Below, in pieces: positions 10,201-25,317 of a stretch of DNA of 38,094 nt (its first letter is position 1; the number at the start of each line of letters is the position of its first letter). The DNA comes from an uncultured Geobacter sp. (GTDB lineage Bacteria; Desulfobacterota; Desulfuromonadia; Geobacterales; DSM-12255), in NCBI GenBank assembly GCA_937860145.1, contig CALMBF010000017.1, positions 1 through 38,094 on the forward strand, in the 5' to 3' direction. The position numbers and the translations under genes are program-made. Under the pieces are notes generated by a model, which saw only the letters and a list, made by a program, of their open reading frames with translations, was not told where the DNA came from and did not search any database.

Positions 10201-11348
10201 GAAAGGTCTCCTCAGTCAAGGTTGAAGGGAAAGACGGCAAAGTCCTCATAGCCAAGGGTAAAGTCATTACCGACGAGGCGCTCGCCTCCATTCCCCTGGA
10301 CAAATGGGACCAGATTTCGGTCGCCGACGACGAGACAGTCGAAGAACGTGTCGCTGAAATTCTTGCCAAACTCCACCAGCAGATCGACTTCATCAAGTAT
10401 GTATTTGATGACAAAGTCCAGAAGTTGAAGCGCGGAGACGACCTCCCTCCGGGTGTTATCAAGATGGTTAAGGTCTACATTGCCATCAAGCGCAAGTTGC
10501 AGGTCGGTGACAAGATGGCCGGCCGTCACGGGAACAAGGGTGTTGTATCCCGAATCCTGCCGGAAGAGGATATGCCCTACATGGAGGATGGCCGTCCGGT
10601 GGAGATCGTGTTGAATCCTCTCGGTGTCCCTTCCCGTATGAACGTCGGCCAGATTCTCGAGACGCATCTGGGGTGGGCAGCAAAAGGGATAGGGTGGAAA
10701 ATCGAGGAGATGCTGGAAAAGACCTCCTCCGAAACCGCCCTGCGCAAGTACCTCAAGGATGTGTACGGTGACAAGGAGATGAACAAGTTCATCGACGGGA
10801 TGGATGACGATGAACTCCGTCTCACTGCCAAACGCCTGCAGCGCGGCGTTCCGGTCGCGTCACCGGTATTCGAAGGGGCGTCCGAGGAGCAGATCCAGAA
10901 GATGCTCAAGCATGCCGGTTTCGACAGTTCGGCCCAGGTTACCCTGTACGACGGCCGTTCAGGCGATCCGTTCAAGCACAAGGTCACCGTTGGTGTCATG
11001 TACGTCCTCAAGCTGCATCACCTCGTCGATGACAAGATCCATGCCCGTTCGATCGGACCCTACAGCCTCGTTACCCAGCAGCCTCTGGGTGGTAAGGCTC
11101 AGTTCGGTGGCCAGCGTCTCGGTGAGATGGAGGTCTGGGCAATGGAGGCATACGGCGCAGCCTATGCCCTGCAGGAGTTTCTCACGGTGAAATCGGATGA
11201 TGTCGCCGGCAGAACGCGCATGTACGAGGCGATTGTCAAAGGGAAGCATACCCTGGAGCCTGGACTGCCCGAGTCGTTCAACGTACTGATCAAGGAGTTG
11301 CAGTCACTCTGTCTGGACGTTGAACTGCTCGAAACCGACGAGGAGTAG
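7236..11348 (+). CDS. rpoB: DNA-directed RNA polymerase beta subunit
   Basis: 1370-residue catalytic subunit of RNA polymerase. The rifampicin-pocket segment [16 protein letters not shown] starts at residue 516. D524, H534, R537 and S539 (E. coli D516, H526, R529, S531) all carry the sensitive-type residue. The C-terminal region includes [12 protein letters not shown] and the beta-prime contact [16 protein letters not shown]. The start ATG at 7236 follows AAAGGAG (7220-7226); an in-frame TTG at 7206 lacks such a site. rpoC follows after 82 bp with the usual co-transcription. Confidence 0.98.
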   Translation: MAYSIANNPLLRKNFAKIKKIIDIPNLIDIQKNSYKRFLQLDVPAETRKNSGLEAVFKSVFPIKDFSEISSLEYVSYSLGTPKYDVEECHQRGMTFAAPMKVKVRLVVWDVNKDSDVRSIKDIKEQEVYFGEIPLMTENGTFIINGTERVIVSQLHRSPGVFYDHDKGKTHSSGKVLYSARVIPYRGSWLDFEFDHKDILYVRIDRRRKMPATVLLKALGYSMEELLNYYYKSEEILIDGESISKVADPELLANQKATVDIVNPQTGEVLVKANRKFTKAAIRKMEEHGIKTIQITEDDVVGKYCCHDVVDPTTGEIVVECNEEVTAAKFLEVKTRGIKSLKLLYIDNLYSTASFRETLLVDKMASTEDALIEIYRRLRPGDPPTIKSAVAMFGNLFFNPERYDLSAVGRLKLNYKLSLSTPLDCQILTKEDILEVVRYLIDLKNGKGNIDDIDHLGNRRVRAVGELLENQYRIGLVRMERAIKERMSLQEVENLMPHDLINSKPVSAVVKEFFGSSQLSQFMDQTNPLSEVTHKRRLSALGPGGLTRERAGFEVRDVHPTHYGRVCPIETPEGPNIGLIASLSTYARINEHGFVETPYRIVRDAKVTNEVKFFSALEEEGLAIAQANAEVDKDGMFVNDYVSARKSGEFVLVGRDEIELMDVSPMQLVSVAASLIPFLENDDANRALMGSNMQRQAVPLLRADSPLIGTGMERVVARDSGVSVVARHNGVVESVDASRIVVKIDENEYDESGTGVDIYNLIKFARSNQNTCMNQRPVVKTGDKVKRGDVIADGPSTDMGELALGQNVLVAFMPWGGCNFEDSILISERLVKDDRYTSIHIEEFECVARDTKLGKEEITSDIPNLGEETLKDLDESGIIRIGAEVKPGDILVGKITPKGETQLSPEEKLLRAIFGEKAGDVRDTSLRVPPGVEGTVIGAKIFSRKGADKDSRTEAIERAEEEKLRKDEQDEIRIIRNSATDKLKRLLAGKVSSVKVEGKDGKVLIAKGKVITDEALASIPLDKWDQISVADDETVEERVAEILAKLHQQIDFIKYVFDDKVQKLKRGDDLPPGVIKMVKVYIAIKRKLQVGDKMAGRHGNKGVVSRILPEEDMPYMEDGRPVEIVLNPLGVPSRMNVGQILETHLGWAAKGIGWKIEEMLEKTSSETALRKYLKDVYGDKEMNKFIDGMDDDELRLTAKRLQRGVPVASPVFEGASEEQIQKMLKHAGFDSSAQVTLYDGRSGDPFKHKVTVGVMYVLKLHHLVDDKIHARSIGPYSLVTQQPLGGKAQFGGQRLGEMEVWAMEAYGAAYALQEFLTVKSDDVAGRTRMYEAIVKGKHTLEPGLPESFNVLIKELQSLCLDVELLETDEE

Positions 11349-11430
11349 CCGACGGCTCTTGAACCGCCGGGGGGCATCCCGCGGCCTGAACCTAATTACA
11401 GAGACTCCTAACGACAAGGAGGAATATACT

Positions 11431-15621
<4,191 letters not shown>

Positions 15622-15630
<9 letters not shown>

Positions 15631-15650
15631 CCCTGCTACCCGGTTTTCTT
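15622..15650 (+). terminator. rpoC terminator overlapping the stop codon
   Basis: 9 bp stem ACCGGGTAG (15622-15630) with CTACCCGGT (15636-15644), loop CCCTG, then TTTCTT. The rpoC stop TAG (15628-15630) forms the top of the stem. It separates the rif cluster from the str promoter just downstream. Confidence 0.8.
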
Positions 15651-15662
15651 GTGAAAAATATC

Positions 15663-15691
15663 TTGACAGCTGCATGTTCAGTTGTTATTTT
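15663..15691 (+). promoter_or_regulatory. Sigma70-type promoter of the str-S10-spc-alpha cluster
   Basis: -35 TTGACA (15663-15668), 17 bp spacer, -10 TATTTT (15686-15691). It lies just after the rpoC terminator and about 54 bp before rpsL, the only long gap here. No comparably good promoter is seen until after rplQ, so it may drive some 19 kb of genes. Confidence 0.82.
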
Positions 15692-15744
15692 CAGCGCTTC
15701 GCACAAGAGGCGTGTTGTGAGTACGCAGCAGGAGAAAAAAGTTA

Positions 15745-16116
15745 ATGCCAACAATTAATCAGCTTATACGTCAGGGTAGGGAGAATAAGCGCGCGAAGTC
15801 AACTGCGCCTGCTCTCAAGTGTTGTCCCCAGAAGCGCGGTGTGTGTACCAGGGTGTATACAACCACGCCGAAAAAGCCTAACTCCGCACTCCGTAAGGTT
15901 GCTCGTGTCAGGTTGACCAACGGGATAGAGGTGACTTCGTACATCCCTGGGGTGGGTCACAATCTTCAGGAGCACTCGGTTGTCCTGATTCGTGGTGGTA
16001 GGGTAAAGGACCTTCCGGGTGTCCGTTATCATATCGTTCGTGGGACTCTTGATTCCGTCGGTGTGAAGGGGCGGATGAAGAGCCGTTCTAAATATGGAGC
16101 CAAGCGGCCCAAGTAA
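15745..16116 (+). CDS. rpsL: 30S ribosomal protein S12
   Basis: 123-residue decoding-centre protein that monitors codon-anticodon pairing. The streptomycin-relevant segments TTPKKPNSA (K43) and [10 protein letters not shown] (K88) are of the sensitive type. D89 is the residue methylthiolated by RimO in other bacteria. AGGAG at 15730-15734 precedes the ATG. It is the first gene after the str promoter, and rpsG follows after 25 bp. Confidence 0.98.
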   Translation: MPTINQLIRQGRENKRAKSTAPALKCCPQKRGVCTRVYTTTPKKPNSALRKVARVRLTNGIEVTSYIPGVGHNLQEHSVVLIRGGRVKDLPGVRYHIVRGTLDSVGVKGRMKSRSKYGAKRPK

Positions 16117-16141
16117 TAGTAGATCGTGAGGGTGCAAAGGT

Positions 16142-16612
16142 ATGCCGAGAAGACGTGAAGTTGCAAAGCGGGTGATACTGCCTGATCCAAAGTTTGGTGA
16201 TCGTACGGTTGCGAAACTGGTCAACATATTAATGCTTGACGGCAAGAAGAGTACGGCCGAGAGGGCCCTTTATGATGCTCTCGATGTCGTATCCGGTCGC
16301 CTCAATGACGAGCCGGTCAAGATCCTGAAAAAGGCGCTGGATAATATTAAGCCTATGCTTGAGGTTAAGTCCCGTCGTGTCGGTGGTTCCACCTATCAGG
16401 TGCCTATCGAGGTCAGGGCTGATCGTCGCGTCTCCCTGGCGATGCGCTGGTTGGTTCGGTATGCAAATCTGCGTTCCGAGAAAACAATGACCGACAAGCT
16501 GGCCGGTGAAATTTCCGACGCATATAACAATCGCGGTGCGGCTGTCAAGAAGCGCGAAGACACCCACAAAATGGCGGAGGCCAACAGGGCTTTCGCTCAC
16601 TATCGCTGGTAG
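16142..16612 (+). CDS. rpsG: 30S ribosomal protein S7
   Basis: 156-residue primary binder that starts assembly of the 30S head. It opens with [20 protein letters not shown] and contains [14 protein letters not shown], both family hallmarks. AAAGG at 16136-16140 is very close to the ATG. In E. coli S7 is the translational repressor of the str operon through the rpsL-rpsG gap, but here that gap is only 25 bp, too short for the E. coli-type structure. Confidence 0.98.
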   Translation: MPRRREVAKRVILPDPKFGDRTVAKLVNILMLDGKKSTAERALYDALDVVSGRLNDEPVKILKKALDNIKPMLEVKSRRVGGSTYQVPIEVRADRRVSLAMRWLVRYANLRSEKTMTDKLAGEISDAYNNRGAAVKKREDTHKMAEANRAFAHYRW

Positions 16613-16647
16613 AATTACAGAGCCGTTAATAGACTGGGAGTAAGATT

Positions 16648-18723
16648 GTGGCACGTCAGGTATCATTAGATAAAACTCGTAATATTGGCATCATGGCGCA
16701 TATCGATGCTGGTAAGACTACAACTACAGAGCGTATTCTTTACTATACGGGTGTTTCCCATAAGATAGGCGAGGTCCATGAGGGCACGGCTACTATGGAT
16801 TGGATGGAGCAGGAGCAGGAGCGTGGCATCACGATCACCTCTGCTGCAACCACCTGTAATTGGAATGATAATCGAATCAATATCATCGACACGCCGGGTC
16901 ACGTGGACTTTACCATTGAGGTCGAGCGCTCTCTGCGTGTTCTTGATGGTGCAGTAGCTGTATTCTGCTCTGTCGGTGGTGTCGAGCCTCAATCTGAAAC
17001 CGTATGGCGCCAGGCTGACAAGTACCGTGTCCCGAGAATTGCGTTCATCAATAAGATGGACCGTATTGGCGCGGACTTTTTCCGCGGCGTCGGGATGATC
17101 CGGGATCGCCTCAAGGCTAACCCTGTGCCTATTCAGTTGCCGGTAGGCTCTGAGGATCAGTACCGGGGTGTTATCGATCTCGTCGAGATGAAAGAGATTA
17201 TCTGGCGTGACGAGTCTCTCGGGGCTAAGTTCGATGTTCTTGACATCGCGCCGGAGCGTCTTGATGAAGCTCTTGAATATCGTGAGAAAATGGTTGAGGA
17301 AATTGCCAGCCACGATGACGATCTGATGGAAAAATACCTTGGCGGTGAAGAGCTTACCAAGGATGAGCTGAAAGCTGCAATCCGCAAGGCAACCATCGAT
17401 ATCAAAATCTGCCCGGTTATCTGCGGTTCCTCATTCAAAAACAAAGGGGTGCAAAATCTCCTCGATGCGGTAATCGATTATCTGCCGTCCCCGATTGATA
17501 TCCCTGCGATCAAGGGCGTTGATGATCGCGGTAATGAAATTGAGCGCAAAGCTTCCGATGACGAGCCGTTTTCGGCTCTTGCGTTCAAAATCATGACCGA
17601 TCCGTTTGTCGGTCAGCTCTGCTTCTTCAGGGTTTACTCCGGGGTTCTTAATTCCGGTTCATATGTCTACAACTCGACCAAGGAAAAGAAGGAGCGCATC
17701 GGTCGTATCCTCAAGATGCACGCCAACAAGCGTGAAGAGATCAAAGAGGTTTATGCCGGTGATATCGCTGCAGCAGTAGGACTAAAGTATACCACGACCG
17801 GTGACACGCTCTGTCTTGACGACAACCCGGTAATCCTTGAGTCGATCGAGTTCCCCGAGCCTGTTATCTCCATCGCTATCGAGCCTAAAACCAAGGCAGA
17901 TCAGGAGAAACTCGGCATCAGTCTTTCAAAGCTTGCCAGCGAAGACCCCTCATTCAGGGTTAAAACCGATGAGGAGACAGGTCAGACGATCATCTCCGGC
18001 ATGGGCGAGCTTCATCTCGAGATTATCGTTGATCGCCTCATGCGTGAATTCAAGGTTGAGGCGAATGTCGGTAAGCCCCAGGTCGCCTATCGTGAGACGA
18101 TAACTAAAAAGGTCAAGGTCGAGGGGAAGTTTGTTCGGCAGTCCGGTGGTCGCGGTCAGTACGGCCATGTGTGGCTCGAAGTCGAACCCCAGGAGCCAGG
18201 CAAGGGTTATGAATTCGTTGATGCAATCAAAGGTGGCGTTGTACCTCGCGAATATATTCCTGCTGTCGACAAGGGTATTCAGGAAGCGATGGATACCGGT
18301 GTGCTGGCAGGTTTCCCGGTTGTTGATTTCAAGGTGACACTGATCGACGGATCTTATCATGAGGTCGATTCCTCCGAGATGGCTTTCAAGATTGCCGGTT
18401 CTATGGGCTTCAAGGAAGGGTGTTCCAAGGCGACGCCGGTTCTTCTCGAGCCGATCATGTCAGTTGAAGTTGTCGTGCCGGAGGAGTACATGGGTGATGT
18501 AATCGGTGATCTCAATTCCCGTCGTGGCAGGATCATGGGGATGGAGGGTCGTGCCGGTGCCCAGGTTGTTTCAGCAATGGTTCCCCTTGCACAGATGTTC
18601 GGGTATGCAACTGATGTCAGGTCAGCAACCCAGGGGCGCGCCACTTATACGATGACCTTTGATCATTACGAGCAGGTTCCCAAGTCGGTCGCTGAAGAAA
18701 TTATTGCAAAAGTTAAAGGCTAA
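16648..18723 (+). CDS. fusA: Elongation factor G
   Basis: 691-residue GTPase that drives translocation and, with RRF, ribosome recycling. GTPase motifs are AHIDAGKT (17-24), DTPGH (81-85) and NKMD (135-138). Domains II-V follow in full length, including [11 protein letters not shown] and the domain IV segment RGQYGHV. The start is GTG at 16648, preceded by TGGGAG (16635-16640). It lies 35 bp after rpsG and 26 bp before tuf2, the classic str order. This is the only EF-G gene in the window. Confidence 0.98.
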   Translation: MARQVSLDKTRNIGIMAHIDAGKTTTTERILYYTGVSHKIGEVHEGTATMDWMEQEQERGITITSAATTCNWNDNRINIIDTPGHVDFTIEVERSLRVLDGAVAVFCSVGGVEPQSETVWRQADKYRVPRIAFINKMDRIGADFFRGVGMIRDRLKANPVPIQLPVGSEDQYRGVIDLVEMKEIIWRDESLGAKFDVLDIAPERLDEALEYREKMVEEIASHDDDLMEKYLGGEELTKDELKAAIRKATIDIKICPVICGSSFKNKGVQNLLDAVIDYLPSPIDIPAIKGVDDRGNEIERKASDDEPFSALAFKIMTDPFVGQLCFFRVYSGVLNSGSYVYNSTKEKKERIGRILKMHANKREEIKEVYAGDIAAAVGLKYTTTGDTLCLDDNPVILESIEFPEPVISIAIEPKTKADQEKLGISLSKLASEDPSFRVKTDEETGQTIISGMGELHLEIIVDRLMREFKVEANVGKPQVAYRETITKKVKVEGKFVRQSGGRGQYGHVWLEVEPQEPGKGYEFVDAIKGGVVPREYIPAVDKGIQEAMDTGVLAGFPVVDFKVTLIDGSYHEVDSSEMAFKIAGSMGFKEGCSKATPVLLEPIMSVEVVVPEEYMGDVIGDLNSRRGRIMGMEGRAGAQVVSAMVPLAQMFGYATDVRSATQGRATYTMTFDHYEQVPKSVAEEIIAKVKG

Positions 18724-18749
18724 ACATTTTGCGTTAGGAGGTTGTTACA

Positions 18750-19940
18750 ATGGCAAAAGCTAAATTTGAAAGAACGAAGCCGCACGTAAACATAGGCACA
18801 ATCGGTCACGTTGACCATGGGAAGACAACGCTGACCGCTGCAATAACCAAGGTTCTCGCCGGCAAGGGCCAGGCAGAGTTCAAGGCTTTCGACCAGATCG
18901 ATAACGCCCCGGAAGAGCGTGAGCGTGGTATCACCATCGCAACCGCCCACGTCGAATACGAAACCGACAAGCGCCACTATGCCCATGTCGACTGCCCGGG
19001 CCACGCCGACTACGTAAAGAACATGATTACCGGTGCTGCCCAGATGGACGGCGCGATCCTCGTCGTCTCCGCAGCCGACGGTCCGATGCCCCAGACCCGC
19101 GAGCATATCCTTCTCGCCCGTCAGGTAGGCGTTCCCTACATCGTCGTGTTCCTCAACAAGGCCGACATGGTTGATGATGCCGAACTCCTCGAGCTCGTTG
19201 AGCTTGAGATCCGCGAGCTCCTCTCCAGCTACGACTTCCCGGGTGACGACATCCCCATCATCAAGGGTTCCGCACTTCAGGCACTCAACGGTGAGCAGGG
19301 CGAACTGGCTGAGCCGGCCATCATCGCTCTTATGGACGCAGTCGATGCCTACATCCCCGAGCCTGAGCGCGCAATCGACAAGCCGTTCCTTATGCCGGTA
19401 GAAGACGTATTCTCCATCTCCGGTCGTGGTACCGTCGCCACCGGCCGTGTAGAGCGTGGCATCATCAAGGTCGGCGAAGAGGTCGAGATCGTCGGGATCA
19501 AGGCAACCGCCAAGACCACCGTTACCGGTGTCGAGATGTTCCGCAAGCTGCTCGACGAGGGTCGTGCCGGCGACAACATCGGAGCGCTGCTCCGTGGTGT
19601 CAAGCGTGAAGACATCGAGCGTGGCCAAGTACTTGCCAAGCCGGGTTCGATCACTCCCCACACCAAGTTCAAGGCCGAAGCCTATATCCTCACCAAGGAA
19701 GAGGGTGGACGTCATACTCCGTTCTTCAACGGCTACCGTCCGCAGTTCTACTTCAGGACAACCGACGTAACCGGCGTGGCCGAACTTCCTGCCGGCACCG
19801 AGATGGTCATGCCCGGTGATAACATTGCAATCACCGTCAACCTGATCACCCCGATCGCCATGGACGAAGGTCTTCGCTTCGCAATCCGTGAAGGCGGCCG
19901 TACCGTTGGCGCAGGCGTAGTTAGCGCAATTATCGAATAA
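18750..19940 (+). CDS. tuf: Elongation factor Tu, copy 2 (tufA position, str operon)
   Basis: 396 residues, the same protein as the copy at 2508. From codon 4 to the stop codon I found no base difference in the stretches compared; only the third bases of codons 2 and 3 differ, and the flanks are unrelated. TAGGAGG (18735-18741) precedes the ATG. Synteny with fusA and rpsJ marks it as the tufA equivalent. The copies are direct repeats 16242 bp apart and enclose rpmG through fusA, so a crossover between them would remove essential genes while conversion would keep them identical. Confidence 0.98.
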   Translation: MAKAKFERTKPHVNIGTIGHVDHGKTTLTAAITKVLAGKGQAEFKAFDQIDNAPEERERGITIATAHVEYETDKRHYAHVDCPGHADYVKNMITGAAQMDGAILVVSAADGPMPQTREHILLARQVGVPYIVVFLNKADMVDDAELLELVELEIRELLSSYDFPGDDIPIIKGSALQALNGEQGELAEPAIIALMDAVDAYIPEPERAIDKPFLMPVEDVFSISGRGTVATGRVERGIIKVGEEVEIVGIKATAKTTVTGVEMFRKLLDEGRAGDNIGALLRGVKREDIERGQVLAKPGSITPHTKFKAEAYILTKEEGGRHTPFFNGYRPQFYFRTTDVTGVAELPAGTEMVMPGDNIAITVNLITPIAMDEGLRFAIREGGRTVGAGVVSAIIE

Positions 19941-19962
19941 TTGATTGAATAAGAGGAAGTCA

Positions 19963-20271
19963 ATGCAAGCACAGAAGATAAGAATACGTCTCAAAGCCTA
20001 TGATCACAGGCTCCTCGACCAGTCAGTCACTGAGATTGTTGACACGGCTAAAAGAACCGGTGCACGAATCGCGGGTCCGATTCCCCTGCCGACAGTGATC
20101 AACAAGTACTGTGTGCTCCGCGGGCCGCACGTTGATAAAAAATCTCGCGAGCAGTTCGAGATTCGTACGCATAAGCGTCTGATAGATATCTTGGATCCGA
20201 CGCAGCAGACGGTTGACGCTCTCATGAAACTGGATCTCTCTGCGGGCGTAGACGTCGAAATCAAGCTTTAA
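19963..20271 (+). CDS. rpsJ: 30S ribosomal protein S10
   Basis: 102 residues, starting [22 protein letters not shown]10 (NusE) acts in the 30S head and, through the NusG C-terminal domain, couples ribosomes to RNA polymerase. GAGGA at 19953-19957 precedes ATG 19963; an earlier in-frame TTG at 19945 would overlap this site. Only 22 bp separate it from tuf2, leaving no room for the long S10 leader of E. coli, so L4-mediated attenuation of that type is unlikely here. Confidence 0.97.
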   Translation: MQAQKIRIRLKAYDHRLLDQSVTEIVDTAKRTGARIAGPIPLPTVINKYCVLRGPHVDKKSREQFEIRTHKRLIDILDPTQQTVDALMKLDLSAGVDVEIKL

Positions 20272-20304
20272 TTGAAGAACTCACAAGGATAGGACTTATT
20301 GACC

Positions 20305-20940
20305 ATGAAGAAGGGACTTATAGGCAAAAAAGTAGGAATGACGCAAATCTTCGCAGAAGATGGTCGTCGCATTCCTGTTACGGTTGTTGAAGCTGGCCCT
20401 TGCGTCGTGCTGCAGAAAAAGACCGTCGAGAAGGATGGCTATAATGCCGTTCAGGTAGGTTTTATGTCTGTAGAGTCAGCGAAGGCTGGAAGGCCGGCAA
20501 TCGGTCACGCGAAAGCGGCAGGCAAAGGTACCTTTCGTTATCTGAAAGAGTTCAGGCTTGATAACTGCGACGAATATTCAATTGGTGACGTCATCAATGC
20601 TGATGTTTTCGCGCCTGGTGATATCATCGATGTTACCGGTGTAAGCATTGGTAAAGGTTTCCAGGGTGTCATCAAACGGTGGGGTTTCAAAGGCGGACGC
20701 TCAAGCCACGGCTCCACATTCCACCGCGCACCGGGCTCAATCGGTTGCTCAGCAACTCCTTCACGTGTTTTCAAGAACAAAAAGATGCCGGGCCAACTCG
20801 GTAACGAGAAAGTGACGGTACAGAAGTTGACGGTTGTCCGTGTAGATGCTGCAGATAACCTGATACTCGTGAAGGGTGCCGTTCCGGGTGCCAAGAACGG
20901 CCTTGTTGTTCTCAAGGATAGCGTAAAGATAAAGGGTTAA
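20305..20940 (+). CDS. rplC: 50S ribosomal protein L3
   Basis: 211-residue early assembly protein reaching towards the peptidyl transferase centre. It starts [20 protein letters not shown] in the standard way and has the loop segment [15 protein letters not shown] 20305 matches the family N-terminus, but the ribosome binding site (AGGA, 20290-20293) is nearer to an in-frame TTG at 20299, so a two-residue longer form is possible. rplD follows after 24 bp. Confidence 0.96.
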   Translation: MKKGLIGKKVGMTQIFAEDGRRIPVTVVEAGPCVVLQKKTVEKDGYNAVQVGFMSVESAKAGRPAIGHAKAAGKGTFRYLKEFRLDNCDEYSIGDVINADVFAPGDIIDVTGVSIGKGFQGVIKRWGFKGGRSSHGSTFHRAPGSIGCSATPSRVFKNKKMPGQLGNEKVTVQKLTVVRVDAADNLILVKGAVPGAKNGLVVLKDSVKIKG

Positions 20941-20964
20941 ACGACTCCCTAATTGGAGATGAAG

Positions 20965-21588
20965 ATGGCAACAATTGATGTATTTGATCTGAATAAGACC
21001 AAGGTCAGTGTTATGGACATCAGTGACGATGTTTTTAACACTGAAGTCCGCGAATATCTGATTCATGAAGCAGTCAAGATTCAACTTGCCAACAGGCGGG
21101 CGGGAACTGTCGCTGTAAAGAATAGGGCTGTTGTCTCCGGTGGTGGTAAAAAGCCGTTTCGTCAGAAAGGCACAGGCCAGGCACGTCAGGGATGTATCAG
21201 GGCCCCTCACTACCCAGGTGGTGGTGTTGCCTTTGGTCCGCAGCCCAAGGTGTATAACCTTTCCATGAATAAAAAGGCCAGGAAAGTAGCTATCAGATCC
21301 GCTCTGTCCCTTCTCTTTAAAGGTGACAGGATAACAGTTGTTAACAACTTCGATCTTGAAAAAATTTCCACAAAGTCATTTGCAAATGTGCTGAATAAAT
21401 TCGAGTTGGCAAAAACGCTTTTGATTATTGAGTCTGAAAATAAAAATCTTGAGCTGTCTGCTCGCAATATCAAGAATGTCAAGGTTCTCAAAGCTGATGC
21501 TCTGAACATTTTTGATGTGATGAAATTTCAGCACATCATGATGACTCAGGATGCGGTTAAGAAAGTCGAAGGAGCGTTGACTGTATGA
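20965..21588 (+). CDS. rplD: 50S ribosomal protein L4
   Basis: 207-residue exit-tunnel protein. The rRNA-binding extended loop is visible ([17 protein letters not shown] ... GGVAFGPQP). ATG 20965 is chosen because GGAG (20955-20958) lies 6 bases upstream; earlier in-frame starts at 20953 and 20959 overlap it. In E. coli, L4 represses the S10 operon. Base composition drops to more AT-rich from here on. The stop overlaps the rplW start (ATGA). Confidence 0.96.
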   Translation: MATIDVFDLNKTKVSVMDISDDVFNTEVREYLIHEAVKIQLANRRAGTVAVKNRAVVSGGGKKPFRQKGTGQARQGCIRAPHYPGGGVAFGPQPKVYNLSMNKKARKVAIRSALSLLFKGDRITVVNNFDLEKISTKSFANVLNKFELAKTLLIIESENKNLELSARNIKNVKVLKADALNIFDVMKFQHIMMTQDAVKKVEGALTV

Positions 21589-21869
21589 ACATCTATGACG
21601 TAATCAAAAAACCGATAATCACCGAGAAGTCTACACTTATCAAAGATGCTGGCAATGTCGTCACTGTTGCCGTGAATACTGCTGCAAACAAAATTCAGAT
21701 CAAAGAAGCAGCAGAGAAACTTTTCAATGTAGAAGTGAAAGCAGTTAGGACCGTAAATGTAGCTGGTAAAGTAAAACGATCTGGCAGAAATATCGGTAAA
21801 AGGTCCAATTGGAAAAAGGCCTACATTTCACTCAATGAAGGCAGCAACATAGACTTTTTTGAACTGTAA
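21585..21869 (+). CDS. rplW: 50S ribosomal protein L23
   Basis: 94-residue protein at the tunnel exit, where trigger factor and SRP dock. It starts [19 protein letters not shown], the family signature. It shares a 4-base ATGA overlap with rplD, implying translational coupling of L4 and L23. rplB follows after 23 bp. Confidence 0.97.
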   Translation: MNIYDVIKKPIITEKSTLIKDAGNVVTVAVNTAANKIQIKEAAEKLFNVEVKAVRTVNVAGKVKRSGRNIGKRSNWKKAYISLNEGSNIDFFEL

Positions 21870-21892
21870 ACAAACCACTGGAGTAATTCGTT

Positions 21893-22717
21893 ATGGCAAT
21901 CAAGACTTATAAGCCCACTTCTGCCGGTCGCAGACATCAAACATGTTCAACATTTGATGAAATAACTGCGTCTAAACCACAAAGGGCACTACTTGTCTCT
22001 TTAAAGAAGACCGGTGGACGTAATAGTTTCGGCCGTGTAACCTCGCGTCATATTGGTGGTGGTCACAAGCAGAAATACCGTATCATTGACTTTAAGCGTG
22101 ACAAAGTCGATATCCCCGGTAAGGTTGCATCCATTGAATACGACCCCTACCGTTCCGCTCGAATTGCTCTTATTAACTACGTGGATGGTGAAAAGCGTTA
22201 CATCCTCGCTCCTTCAGAACTGACCGTCGGCAGCACTGTTATGTCTGGTGTCAACGCTGATATCAAACCGGGTAACGCTATGCCTCTCAAGGCGATTCCT
22301 CTCGGTACGATTATTCATAATATTGAGATGAAAATCGGCAAAGGTGCACAGCTCGTAAGAAGTGCCGGTGTGTTCGCACAGCTCATGGCTAAGGATGGCA
22401 AGTACGTTCAGGTTAAACTTCCATCTGGTGAAGTAAGAATGATCCTGCAGGACTGTATGGCAACGATTGGCCAGGTTGGTAATCTCGACCATGAAAAAGT
22501 TTCCATTGGTAAGGCTGGTAGGTCCCGCTGGCTCGGACGTAGGCCAAAGGTTCGTGGTGTTGCTATGAACCCGGTTGACCACCCCCATGGTGGTGGCGAA
22601 GGTAGAACTTCGGGTGGCCGCCATCCCGTAACTCCTTGGGGTATCCCGACCAAAGGCTACAAGACGCGGAAAAACAAGGTTTCTACTCGCTTTATTGTTA
22701 AGCCACGTTCAAAATAA
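21893..22717 (+). CDS. rplB: 50S ribosomal protein L2
   Basis: 274-residue protein needed for subunit association and peptidyl transferase activity. The C-terminal segment [14 protein letters not shown] carries the conserved histidine region near the peptidyl transferase centre, and an RNA-binding SH3-like/OB core precedes it. TGGAG (21879-21883) precedes the ATG. Length is typical. Confidence 0.98.
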   Translation: MAIKTYKPTSAGRRHQTCSTFDEITASKPQRALLVSLKKTGGRNSFGRVTSRHIGGGHKQKYRIIDFKRDKVDIPGKVASIEYDPYRSARIALINYVDGEKRYILAPSELTVGSTVMSGVNADIKPGNAMPLKAIPLGTIIHNIEMKIGKGAQLVRSAGVFAQLMAKDGKYVQVKLPSGEVRMILQDCMATIGQVGNLDHEKVSIGKAGRSRWLGRRPKVRGVAMNPVDHPHGGGEGRTSGGRHPVTPWGIPTKGYKTRKNKVSTRFIVKPRSK

Positions 22718-22736
22718 AAGATAAGAGGTTTAATAA

Positions 22737-23015
22737 ATGTCACGGTCAGTAAAAAAAGGTCCTTTCGTCGACGGACATCTTCAGAAAAAGGTCACCGACG
22801 CTTCTGCATCAAAAGGTCTTATCAAAACCTGGTCCCGCAGATCGACTATAACGCCAGACTTCATCGGCCTTTCTTTTGCAGTACATAATGGCAAGAAATT
22901 CATTCCTGTTTTCGTAACAGAAAACATGGTTGGTCATAAACTCGGTGAATTTTCCCCTACCAGGACATTTCACGGACATGCTGCTGACAAGAAAAGTAAG
23001 TTAAAAAAGAAGTAG
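22737..23015 (+). CDS. rpsS: 30S ribosomal protein S19
   Basis: 92-residue protein of the 30S head that contacts S13 and the A-site region. It starts [15 protein letters not shown] and contains [15 protein letters not shown] and [13 protein letters not shown], all family-specific. AAGAGG (22723-22728) precedes the ATG. It lies 19 bp after rplB and 19 bp before rplV. Confidence 0.98.
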   Translation: MSRSVKKGPFVDGHLQKKVTDASASKGLIKTWSRRSTITPDFIGLSFAVHNGKKFIPVFVTENMVGHKLGEFSPTRTFHGHAADKKSKLKKK

Positions 23016-23034
23016 GGCTGAAAGGAGCAGATAA

Positions 23035-23367
23035 ATGGAAGCTCAAGCAAAATTAAAATCTGTGAGACTGTCACCGAGAAAAACACGTCTCATTGTAGAT
23101 ATGGTACGTGGCTTGAATATTCAGAAAGCGTTGAACATATTGAACTTCTCTCCCAAGCCATCTGCAAAAATTGTCGCAAATCTGCTCAAGTCGGCGGTGG
23201 CAAATGCAGAACAAAAGGGTTTGTCCGACGTGGATCGCCTTTTTGTCAAGACGATTTACGTTGATGGTGGTGCTGTTCTAAAACGTTTCGTCCCGCGTGC
23301 GCAAGGCAGGGCAAGTAAGATTCGCAAACCTACAAGTCACATTACCGTAGTGCTTGCAGATAAATGA
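23035..23367 (+). CDS. rplV: 50S ribosomal protein L22
   Basis: 110-residue protein lining the exit tunnel; its beta-hairpin loop, with L4, shapes the macrolide-relevant constriction. It contains SVRLSPRKTRLIVDMVRG and the hairpin region KRFVPRAQGRASKIRKPTSH, without any visible macrolide-type deletion. AAAGGAG (23021-23027) precedes the ATG. Confidence 0.98.
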   Translation: MEAQAKLKSVRLSPRKTRLIVDMVRGLNIQKALNILNFSPKPSAKIVANLLKSAVANAEQKGLSDVDRLFVKTIYVDGGAVLKRFVPRAQGRASKIRKPTSHITVVLADK

Positions 23368-23397
23368 TAATAAATTACCGCAAGTTGGAGGTGTAGT

Positions 23398-24030
23398 TTG
23401 GGTCAGAAAGTAAATCCGGTCAGTTTCAGACTCGGAGTAATTAAAACCTGGGATTCGAAATGGTATGCTAAGGCAGGTTATTCGGCCCTTCTTCATGAAG
23501 ATCTTAAATTGCGCGAGTTCTTGAAAAAGCGTTTACATCATTCCGGTGTATCGAAAATCGAGATTGAGCGTGCTGCCAATAAAGCAAAGATCAATATCTT
23601 CACGGCACGTCCTGGTCTGATTATCGGTAAAAAGGGCTCCGAAGTCGAGACATTGAAAAAGGATCTCGCCAAACTCACCGACAAAGAGATCTTTTTAAAT
23701 ATACAGGAAGTCAGAAAGCCGGAACTTGATGCACAACTCGTTGCTGAAAGTGTAGCGCTTCAGCTTGAGAGGCGGATAGCTTTCCGTCGCGCAATGAAAA
23801 AGAGTGTGACCTCTGCGCTCAAGTTTGGTGCCAAGGGCATTAGAATTACCTGCTCCGGACGTCTGGGTGGTGCTGAAATGTCGAGAACTGAATGGTACAG
23901 GGAAGGCCGGGTACCTCTGCACACTCTGAGAGCTGACATTGATTACGGTTTCGCCGAGGCAAAAACCACGTATGGGATAATTGGAGTCAAGGTACTGATA
24001 TTTAAGGGTGAAGTCCTCCCCGGGCAATAG
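23398..24030 (+). CDS. rpsC: 30S ribosomal protein S3
   Basis: 210-residue protein at the mRNA entry site with helicase-like function. It starts [20 protein letters not shown] and has a KH domain with [15 protein letters not shown]. The start is TTG at 23398 after GGAGGTG (23387-23393). The C-terminal domain contains [14 protein letters not shown]. rplP follows after 18 bp. Confidence 0.97.
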   Translation: MGQKVNPVSFRLGVIKTWDSKWYAKAGYSALLHEDLKLREFLKKRLHHSGVSKIEIERAANKAKINIFTARPGLIIGKKGSEVETLKKDLAKLTDKEIFLNIQEVRKPELDAQLVAESVALQLERRIAFRRAMKKSVTSALKFGAKGIRITCSGRLGGAEMSRTEWYREGRVPLHTLRADIDYGFAEAKTTYGIIGVKVLIFKGEVLPGQ

Positions 24031-24048
24031 TTACAGGAGCTTTTCATT

Positions 24049-24471
24049 ATGTTGATGCCGAAACGAGTAAAACACAGAAAACAGATGAAGGGGCGGATGA
24101 CAGGATCACCGGATCGTGGTGTAAGTCTCTCCTTCGGCCAGTTTGGCCTGCAGGCGACTGAATGTGCATGGCTTGATTCACGTCAGATCGAGGCAGCCCG
24201 TATTGCAATGACCAGATACATCAAAAGAGGTGGAAAAATCTGGATTCGCGTATTCCCGGACAAGCCCCTTACCGCAAAGCCGGCAGAAACTCGTATGGGT
24301 AAAGGTAAAGGTTCACCCGATTCATGGGTGTGCGTTATCAAACCAGGACGTGTTCTTTACGAAATGGAAGGTGTAACCGAGGAAATCGCTCGCGAAGCTT
24401 TCCGTCTGGCAGCGCATAAACTCCCTATGGGGACAAAATTTGTGATGAGGGCTGAATCCAATGAAGGCTAG
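24049..24471 (+). CDS. rplP: 50S ribosomal protein L16
   Basis: 140-residue late-assembly protein near the A-site tRNA elbow. It starts [20 protein letters not shown] 24049 is spaced 9 bases from AGGAG (24035-24039), better than the in-frame ATG at 24055. It contains [20 protein letters not shown], including the arginine region hydroxylated in some bacteria. It overlaps rpmC by 11 bases. Confidence 0.97.
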   Translation: MLMPKRVKHRKQMKGRMTGSPDRGVSLSFGQFGLQATECAWLDSRQIEAARIAMTRYIKRGGKIWIRVFPDKPLTAKPAETRMGKGKGSPDSWVCVIKPGRVLYEMEGVTEEIAREAFRLAAHKLPMGTKFVMRAESNEG

Positions 24472-24649
24472 TGAACTTCGTAAGCTTACTAATGAAGAGT
24501 TAAGTAAAAAAACGGTTGAACTGGAAAAGGAGCTCTTTAATCTGAAGTTTCAGCTCCATACAGGTCGCCTGGAAAATACGGCAAAAGTGAATGCCATTCG
24601 TAAACAGATATCGCAAGTAAAAACAATTTTATCAGAAAAACAGGCTTAA
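24461..24649 (+). CDS. rpmC: 50S ribosomal protein L29
   Basis: 62-residue two-helix protein next to L23 at the tunnel exit. It starts [20 protein letters not shown] and contains [16 protein letters not shown], the family core. Its start lies within the end of rplP, with GAGGG (24447-24451) upstream, so translation is likely coupled. Confidence 0.97.
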   Translation: MKASELRKLTNEELSKKTVELEKELFNLKFQLHTGRLENTAKVNAIRKQISQVKTILSEKQA

Positions 24650-24660
24650 AGGGGTAACTG

Positions 24661-24906
24661 ATGCGTGAGCGTGGTCATAGAAAAACTCAGATAGGTGTGG
24701 TTGTAAGCGACAAGATGGATAAGACAGTCGTGGTGAAAGTCGACCGCATCATCAAGCATCCTGTTTATAATAAATACATCAAGCGCTCTGCGAAATACAA
24801 AGCTCATGATGAAGAGAACAGATGTAAGACAGGCGATCGCGTCCAGATTATCGCCTCAAGACCTCTCAGTAAAGATAAGTGCTGGAAAGTAAACCAGATT
24901 CTCTAA
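24661..24906 (+). CDS. rpsQ: 30S ribosomal protein S17
   Basis: 81-residue OB-fold primary rRNA binder. It starts [20 protein letters not shown] and has [27 protein letters not shown] (24648-24654) precedes ATG 24661. Order L16-L29-S17-L14 is the standard S10-to-spc junction. Confidence 0.97.
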   Translation: MRERGHRKTQIGVVVSDKMDKTVVVKVDRIIKHPVYNKYIKRSAKYKAHDEENRCKTGDRVQIIASRPLSKDKCWKVNQIL

Positions 24907-24932
24907 GCAAGTAAATAACGTAGGAGTATGCA

Positions 24933-25301
24933 ATGATACAGATGCAGACGCTGCTCGATGTAGCAGATAATTCCGGTGCCAAGAAGCTCTTCTGCATAAA
25001 AGTGCTTGGTGGTTCAAAGCGTAAATATGCAAGCATCGGTGATATTATTGTTGCCTCGGTAAAGGAAGCGTTACCTAACTCTAAGGTTAAAAAAGGTGAC
25101 GTTGTAAAGGCAGTCATCGTAAGAACTGCCAAGGAGATAGGTAGGGTAGACGGATCGTATATCCGTTTTGACGGAAATTCCGCCGTGGTTATCAACAATC
25201 AGCAGGAACCCGTCGGTACACGTATCTTTGGCCCAGTAGCCCGCGAGTTGAGAGCCAAGAAATTTATGAAGATTATTTCACTGGCTCCTGAAGTACTTTA
25301 A
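24933..25301 (+). CDS. rplN: 50S ribosomal protein L14
   Basis: 122-residue protein forming intersubunit bridges with 16S rRNA. It starts [20 protein letters not shown]; the segment [19 protein letters not shown] and the C-terminal [21 protein letters not shown] region are family-typical. TAGGAG (24922-24927) precedes the ATG. It is the first gene of the classical spc block; no promoter is evident in the 26 bp gap. Confidence 0.98.
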   Translation: MIQMQTLLDVADNSGAKKLFCIKVLGGSKRKYASIGDIIVASVKEALPNSKVKKGDVVKAVIVRTAKEIGRVDGSYIRFDGNSAVVINNQQEPVGTRIFGPVARELRAKKFMKIISLAPEVL

Positions 25302-25317
25302 TCGGTAAGGGACTAAC

